Shown in pieces: positions 59,401 to 64,000 of a stretch of 64,000 nucleotides of DNA. Numbering within the stretch: position 1 is the stretch's first letter; each line of letters starts with the position of its first letter. A model generated the notes under the pieces. The model ran no database searches. It was not told where the DNA came from and saw only the letters and a list, made by a program, of their open reading frames with translations. The stretch is taken from positions 22,860,501 through 22,924,500 of the forward strand of contig NC_036447.1 of NCBI RefSeq assembly GCF_002775205.1, given 5' to 3'. Source of the DNA: Xiphophorus maculatus (taxonomy: Eukaryota; Chordata; Actinopteri; Cyprinodontiformes; Poeciliidae). The translations under genes were made by a program, and so were the position numbers.

Positions 59401-61383
59401 AACCATAAACCCTCATATTTTCTATGGTAGTAAAGTTTTGCAAATAGCGCAGTGATAAATATCAGACTGAATATAGTACAGGTCATAATATTTTTTAAAA
59501 TTACTAATAAATAGGGCTGTGCAATGAATAAAGCTCGGTTTTCGCAGTCATACTGCACACACGATCAATACTGCAAAAACTGCTTGAACTGCCATAAATA
59601 TTAGACAATTAAATAAGCACCACGCAGTCAAGCGCTTAATATGTGCAATTTATATTTGGAGAAGCTTTCTGTGCTTTAGCAAGACGTTAAGGTAAAGTCA
59701 TAAAGAAAATACAACTAAGCCGTTTCTTTGAGAAAACAGCAGATGTAGCCAGAAGCAGCATGTCGAGATGGACACAATAAATCTTTTTTTTTTAACTCAC
59801 TATCTGCGATTTGCAACAAACCCAAAGTGACGTTCACAAACATCATCACGATTTACTAATATTGTGCAGCCCTGCTAATGATCCTGATCTCTATTACAAG
59901 AACTTTTCTTTAAAGAATCCTCACCTCAAACATTCCTCTTTCGTTGTGAACTCTGATCATTTTTAGCTAGAAACAGCCGACTGAAAGTGAAGCACTTTGT
60001 TGAGTGGCCCAGGAGCCTTATGATTTATATTTGAATAAATCATAAGGGTGTACAGTAGATTGGAGCAGTAGAGGTTCAACTCCACCTGAATGTTCATGGT
60101 TCTGTAATCTGGCTTTGAACCGATTTCTCGATGTGAAAGCCTTCAGGTTACTCATTAGCTCCTTTCAGTCGGTTTGCATGTCAACACTGAAGACAGCAGG
60201 GGCTATAAATGAATAACCTAAGAGCTTTGAAATAAACCCTCTACATATGTGCTGTGTGCTTTGTGCCACTTTTATGTGAATACATGTTCCTGATGCCTGA
60301 AAAATGGCATAAAACACAAAAACATGCACAAATTACTAACGTTTTTGGGGGTTTTGTACTGTAACCATCACAAAATCTCCCCTTCAGTTCAACCTTATAA
60401 GTGGAGACACATTGTTGATGTTACCATTATAAAATAGCTTACAATTAAGTATTGGCAAAGATCAATGTAATTTTCACAGCATTGTTGTTAGCGGCTGCTG
60501 AAAGTAACTAAAAAAGTTACTTTTAATGTAACTTAGTTACTTTCCAAATCAAATAGTCAGTAATCTAACTGAGTTACTTTTTCAAGGAGTAATCAGTAAT
60601 CCGATTAAAGTTACTTTTTCAAAGTAACTATGCCATCACTGATTACTAAAAATTCAGAGAAACTCCGGTCAACTTAAAACAGAAATACTTCAGTTGCATT
60701 TAATTAAAATAGTTTGGGTCCCACCAGTTATTCTGATACAAAAAAATCTTAGTGAAACTAACTTATTCTGACTGAATAAAATTAGATGTTGAGTTTCTAT
60801 GTTTCTCTACTACTGCAATCCAAAAATACATTTATTTCAAGTTCTTTTATACATCTTTCCCTGTGGTGCTAATCAGTGTCAGACAGTCGACATTTACAAA
60901 AAAACAATTAAACAAACAAACAGAAAAAAGGCCCAGTTTCACTGAGCTCTTTAACTCACCCATGATCTCAAGGTGAGTGTGCAAAAAGCTTTCCATTTCA
61001 TCCTGCATGGTAGCGTGGGAACGCATGGGCACCGGGAAATACCCGTAGGTGTCTCTGTTGCACACGTACATCTGCACGTCTGAGGAGGGGAGGGAACGGA
61101 AAGAAGACAAACGATGCGACATGTGCAGGCGCATTAAAAACGGGACGAGGCAATCTCAGCTACATTGTTCCTCCCCACCTGCCATGCGAGCAGAGTAAGC
61201 AAAGATAATGACGTCGTCCAGCGCCCAGCTGTACTCGGGGTGTGGCGGGTAGAAAGCCAGCTGACTGGAGGCTTCTTTCCTCAGATCCACCAGGTAGGTG
61301 GAGTGGACCATCGGCACAGCGAAACAGCCCCGGCGCTCCCGGCGGCGAATGGGCATGTAGGCCGGGGTGCGCTTGTAATAACC
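53144..61383 (-). CDS. colgalt1: Procollagen galactosyltransferase 1, last eight coding exons
   Basis: GLT25D-family enzyme of the ER lumen that transfers galactose from UDP-galactose to hydroxylysine of collagens. Exons 61383-61179, 61079-60960, 58932-58856, 58770-58664, 56803-56671, 55524-55397, 53701-53495 and 53414-53144 join in frame for 415 codons plus stop, against about 620 residues in the human protein. The start exons lie beyond 64000. Signatures: [60 protein letters not shown], the acidic [14 protein letters not shown] and the C-terminal RDEL, which is the ER-retrieval signal of COLGALT1. Paralogue colgalt2 is possible but the RDEL end and the neighbourhood favour colgalt1. Confidence 0.95.
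53495..53701 (-). CDS. colgalt1: colgalt1 exon
   Basis: Encodes [40 protein letters not shown] and [19 protein letters not shown]. Acceptor TCTCAG|A, donor CCCAT|GTGAGT. Confidence 0.95.
53997..54345 (+). repeat. Teleost ATCCATCCATCCATTTTCT interspersed repeat
   Basis: Starts ATCCATCCATCCATTTTCTA and continues with GAGGCGGGGTCACCCTGAAG, ACAGGGCAACACAGAGACAG, GCAAACTCCATGCAGAAAGA and GGGAATCGAACTCAGGACCT. A very common dispersed repeat of teleost genomes, here within colgalt1 intron sequence. Confidence 0.85.
54940..55235 (+). mobile_element. L2/CR1-like retroelement 3' end in a colgalt1 intron
   Basis: AGTTCCTGTAAATCAAGGCT, then AAAGCACTTTGAACTGCC and AATGTGATAATCAAATAAA match the tail of the same family as at 46600-46835. 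Confidence 0.6.
55397..55524 (-). CDS. colgalt1: colgalt1 exon with EDD motif
   Basis: Encodes [20 protein letters not shown] and [12 protein letters not shown]. The EDD acidic cluster is the likely metal/UDP-sugar site. Acceptor GTTCAG|ATC, donor CTTAT|GTGAGT. Confidence 0.94.
55958..55978. repeat. Poly-A run
   Basis: Uninterrupted A tract of about 21 nt in a colgalt1 intron. Confidence 0.9.
56671..56803 (-). CDS. colgalt1: colgalt1 exon
   Basis: Encodes [20 protein letters not shown] and [20 protein letters not shown], ending IWKE. Acceptor TGCCAG|A, donor GAG|GTGAGA. Confidence 0.94.
57550..57786. mobile_element. MITE remnant with GCCGATC motifs
   Basis: CGATCAGTTTTCTGGCTGAT and GTAGCCGATCGCTGATCTC, ending AGGGCTGATTTATCAGTGCA. 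Same type as 63409-63774. Confidence 0.5.
58664..58770 (-). CDS. colgalt1: colgalt1 exon: start of second glycosyltransferase domain
   Basis: Encodes [20 protein letters not shown] and VVAAVDGK. Acceptor ACGCAG|GTC, donor GGCAA|GTATGT. This is the family-25 LPS-type transferase start motif. Confidence 0.95.
58856..58932 (-). CDS. colgalt1: colgalt1 exon
   Basis: 77 nt encoding [20 protein letters not shown] and MGFDE. Acceptor CAACAG|TG, donor GAG|GTATAC. Confidence 0.92.
59222..59257. repeat. Perfect 13-bp hairpin
   Basis: Arms TGACTTTAATCAC (59222-59234) and GTGATTAAAGTCA (59245-59257), loop 10 nt. Confidence 0.9.
59513..59873. mobile_element. hAT-like MITE with AGGGCTGTGCAAT ends
   Basis: Left AGGGCTGTGCAATGAAT; right reversed AGGGCTGCACAATATTAG. 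Imperfect 8-nt flanks CTAATAAA and CTAATGAT may be a decayed target duplication. No transposase. Confidence 0.65.
60016..60047. repeat. Perfect 12-bp hairpin
   Basis: Arms CCTTATGATTTA (60016-60027) and TAAATCATAAGG (60036-60047), loop 8 nt. Confidence 0.88.
60478..60645. repeat. GTTACTTTT-rich interspersed repeat
   Basis: AGTTACTTTTAATGTAACTT, GAGTTACTTTTTCAAGGAGT and AAAGTTACTTTTTCAAAG recur in about 165 nt. A common teleost DNA-transposon-derived motif. Confidence 0.5.
60960..61079 (-). CDS. colgalt1: colgalt1 exon
   Basis: Encodes [20 protein letters not shown] and [17 protein letters not shown]. Acceptor CCTCAG|AC; donor CATGG|GTGAGT. Confidence 0.94.
61179..61383 (-). CDS. colgalt1: colgalt1 exon (first in window)
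   Basis: Encodes [40 protein letters not shown] and [18 protein letters not shown]. Acceptor TTTCAG|GGT, donor GCAG|GTGGGG (phase 1). Confidence 0.95.
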
Positions 61384-61769
61384 CTGAAAAACAACATGGT
61401 TTGGATTTAATGAAAGGAATTTGCTGACAACTGAAAAAGCACAAAAGGGAAGTGGGCATGACCTTGAAGTTATGGGTAACTATGGAGAGGATGCAACAAA
61501 AATGGAATTAAAAATTAAAAATAAAGTCTGCAGCTTCAGCTGGGTAGGTTGTATGTAAATGTAAAGTAGGTAAAATAAGTATTTGATTTAAGTTTTCCAA
61601 CTTGCACATAACAGAGAGATCTGTCACTTTCATTATAGGTACATCTCAACTGTAGGAGACAATATCTGGAAATCACATTGTATGATTTTTAATTTAATTA
61701 GTATTTTATTTAATTAAATAAGCATTTAATACAACATGAAAAAAAATCCATTCAATTAAGAAATTCTTA

Positions 61770-62230
61770 ATTTATCCCAAAGGAAAATTAAATGTTATTG
61801 GGACTCATACAGCATCTTCAAAGAGTTGCTGGACAGAGATGCTGTGGCCAGGAGGGATCTCCAGTAGCAGTCAGTCTTGCAACGAATCTGAAAAAGCCTC
61901 TGACCGAAGACTGTTGCTGTGAGACTGACTCATGCTAAATAGCCGGGCAGCAGAGATGATATTTCACAGCAACTTGTCCAGGATGACAGTTGTTGGCAAG
62001 CACCGCTAATCCACCTCATTTGCTTTTGCCGTTCCTCTTTAACGCCGTCTGATTGCATGGTTAGAAAGTCAGGCAGATGTTAGAGTCTGGAATATGATCC
62101 TTGCTCTTTATGATTGATGGAGGAGAGGCTTGAATGTCCTCTTTCTCCACTCTTTGGTCTGGCTCTGCATCCATGAAGCTTCCTTTTCAGCCTCCTCGTT
62201 GCCATGGTTACGCACAGCAACTGTCCAAAA
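61770..62230. mobile_element. Retroelement-like fragment nested in the Tc1 copy
   Basis: Starts ATTTATCCCAAAGGAAAATT, with CAACGAATCTGAAAAAGCCT and CGTTGCCATGGTTACGC further on. Similar sequence is dispersed in teleost genomes; I cannot name the family with certainty. Confidence 0.4.
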
Positions 62231-62525
62231 GTCAAAAAAGTGAGAGTAGAAATCCTTGCAGCTGCACAGTTATCCGAAAACAGAGGGAACAATTGTCAAA
62301 AAAGAAAAAGCAATGCATCAACCGAAAAAATGTATTCAGATTAAAAATACTTTCTTAATTCTAAAAGGAAATTAAATGTTTAAATTAAATAAACGTCTAA
62401 TGTAGCATACCTACTCCAATTCTAGACTTTAATATTTACAATAGAACAAAATATTCTGACACAGAAATCTTGACCAGGTTTCCATGGCAGCAGGGATTTT
62501 AGCCCTTTTTCCTCCACACAGCTCT

Positions 62526-63259
62526 TCATTTTGCAACATCGATTTTCAGCTCCATCCATAAATTTTCTACACGGTTCAGGTCTAGGGGCCGGCTAGGCCT
62601 CTCCAGAACCTCAAGATGCTTCTTCTGGAGCCACTGCTTCGGGTTACCGTCATGCTGAACGACCAAGCCACGACCCATCTTCGATACCTTTACTGAGGGA
62701 AGGAGGCTGTCGCCCAGACTCTCACATTTAATGGCCCCACAACCAAGCTTCACGCATGGGATGCTGTTCTTGGGACTGTGCTCATCCTTCTTGTTCCTCC
62801 TCCAAAAACATAGAATGGAGTTTATGTCAAAATGCTCTAATTTGGTCTCATCTGACCTCGTGACCTTCTCCCACGCCTCCAGTGGATCATCCAGATGGTC
62901 ACTGGCAAATTTCAGATGGACCTGGCTGGACACGTGCACCCTGAAGGATTTTAATCCATGACAGCACAGTGTGTTACTATGGAAACCTTTGAGACTGTGG
63001 ACCCAGTCCTCCACAGGTCATTGACCAGGTCCTCCCATGCAGTTCTGAGCTGATCCTCTACACTTTACATGATCATTAATGCTCCACGAGGCCTGATCTT
63101 GACTGGAACACCAGTCTGAGGGAGTCTGACCTTCATAAAACGGTTTCCTCCATTTGCACCAGCAGTTGTTGCCTTCTCACCAAACTGATTAACTGTTGTC
63201 CTGTAGCCCATCCTAATGTTATCCCTGGTGTCCTTAGACAGCGCTTCGGTCTTGTCCAT
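62526..63259 (-). pseudogene. Tc1-like transposase pseudogene
   Basis: An N-terminal piece at 63259-63065 begins MDKTEALSKDTRDNIRMGYR and includes the helix-turn-helix-like TVNQFGEKATT. The C-terminal piece at 63014-62526 holds DETKLEHFDIN, the second catalytic Asp in QHDGNPKQWLQKKHLE, and the last acid in LNRVENLWMELK (DDE type). They are in different frames with a break between 63065 and 63014. Typical full length is about 340 residues. Confidence 0.8.
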
Positions 63260-63408
63260 GTTGGACGTTGGAGTCCAATTGATTTAGTGTGTGGACAGAT
63301 GTGTTTAATACAAGCACCAAATGGAGAACAGGAGGGGTTTACTGCAGGTTGGTAGGTGATCAAATTCTTATTTCATGCAATAAAATGCAGATTAACTATT
63401 TTAAAAAA

Positions 63409-63774
63409 TAGGGCTGCACCGATTGCAGTTTTCTTGCCGATCACCGATCTTTTAAAAAGCTTAACCTGCCGACTCCGATGTTGGCCGATACCAATTTTTT
63501 TGTCTGAAATGTTGCGCAATATGGCAAGAAAGTTGTGCAGTTGGCAACAGTGGGGGGACTATTGTTAATTGTAAATGTGCAGACATAACTTGGTGGGTCG
63601 GTCTGTCAGTCAAACCTTCCTCACCAGAGAGCAAAAGAGGACAGTGGTTGATTCTTAGACCTTTGCCAAGCTAGATAAGATCGGTGGATAAGATCGGCTT
63701 CATGCATAAAAATAGGCCGATCACTGATCTCCCAAAATTAAGGAAATCGGCCCTGATAAATCGGTGCACTCCTA
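63409..63774. mobile_element. MITE with GGGCTGCACCGAT ends inside the Tc1 copy
   Basis: Left AGGGCTGCACCGATTGCAG; right reversed AGGAGTGCACCGATTTATC. GCCGATCACCGATC and GATAAGATCGGC motifs inside. No coding capacity. Confidence 0.7.
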
Positions 63775-64000
63775 AAAAAAATGTATCTGATTTTCTGATT
63801 TTTTTTTTTAGATTCTGTCTCTCACAGTTGAGGTGAACGTATGATGAAGATTACAGATCATAAGAGGAAAGCTTGAAAAATCTGCAGTGTCTCCAATACT
63901 TATTTTCCCAACTATGTAAAAAAACCAAAAACTTACACCTTAGGTAAAATGAGTTTGAGAAATCTAAATTATGCAAAAGTGTTTGCATATTCAAGAAAAC

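Larger units (their letters stand above)
61562..63917 (-). mobile_element. Decayed Tc1-like transposon with nested insertions, in a colgalt1 intron
   Basis: The left end AGGTAAAATAAGTATTTGAT and the right end, reversed TTGGGAAAATAAGTATTGG, are Tc1-type ends; the right also has CAACTGTGAGAGACAGAATC. The element carries two minus-strand transposase pieces (listed), a GGGCTGCACCGAT MITE at 63409-63774 and, near 61770-62220, a stretch that looks like a retroelement 3' part. Many stops; not active. Confidence 0.7.

Noticed and set aside
62526..63014. Single-exon gene of 162 codons in a colgalt1 intron
   Set aside because: It is a Tc1-type transposase remnant, frame-broken from its N-terminal part.

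Overview
This window is vertebrate nuclear DNA from a ray-finned (teleost) fish. Protein-coding genes are split by GT-AG introns, the encoded proteins are vertebrate families, and the non-coding DNA carries teleost-type repeats: Tc1/mariner and hAT-like elements, L2/CR1-like retroelement tails, the ATCCATCCATTTTCT repeat and long CA and TAGA microsatellites. All three recognised gene families lie on the minus strand. There is no operon, CRISPR array, prophage or bacterial gene.

Layout from left to right. (1) 1323-19345: the 5' part of a latrophilin-1 gene (adgrl1), read right to left. Fourteen coding exons, including an optional 15-nt microexon, can be placed. The constitutive ones join in frame for 777 codons: signal peptide, rhamnose-binding lectin domain, olfactomedin domain, Ser/Thr/Pro linker, hormone-receptor motif and most of the GAIN domain. 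The GPS, the seven-helix region and the tail lie beyond position 1. (2) 19346-41919: about 22.6 kb with no supportable coding exon. It holds microsatellites, MITEs and a CpG-rich block at about 36.1-37.7 kb that could be an upstream promoter. (3) 41920-43373 and 46133-47298: two tandem copies of nucleoredoxin-like 1 (nxnl1), the RdCVF gene of photoreceptors, with identical exon sizes at the 5' end. One copy keeps a CxxC redox motif and the other has SxxC. (4) 53144-61383: the last eight coding exons of colgalt1, a collagen hydroxylysine galactosyltransferase ending in the ER-retrieval signal RDEL. Its first exons lie beyond 64000. ADGRL1, NXNL1 and COLGALT1 are all on human 19p13, which supports the adgrl1 assignment over adgrl2 or adgrl3.

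The genes do not form one pathway. Adgrl1 is a synaptic adhesion receptor, nxnl1 makes secreted and cytosolic thioredoxin-like factors supporting photoreceptors, and colgalt1 glycosylates collagen in the ER.

Points most worth attention: the tandem nxnl1 pair with divergent redox motifs; an in-frame stop inside the intron-2 donor of one copy, giving a 109-residue intron-retention product, the length known for mammalian RdCVF; a 15-nt KVDQK microexon in adgrl1; a predicted GC-AG intron in adgrl1; and a set of long perfect hairpins at unrelated places. Exon boundaries were read by eye from splice consensus, reading phase and remembered family sequence. No alignment was run.
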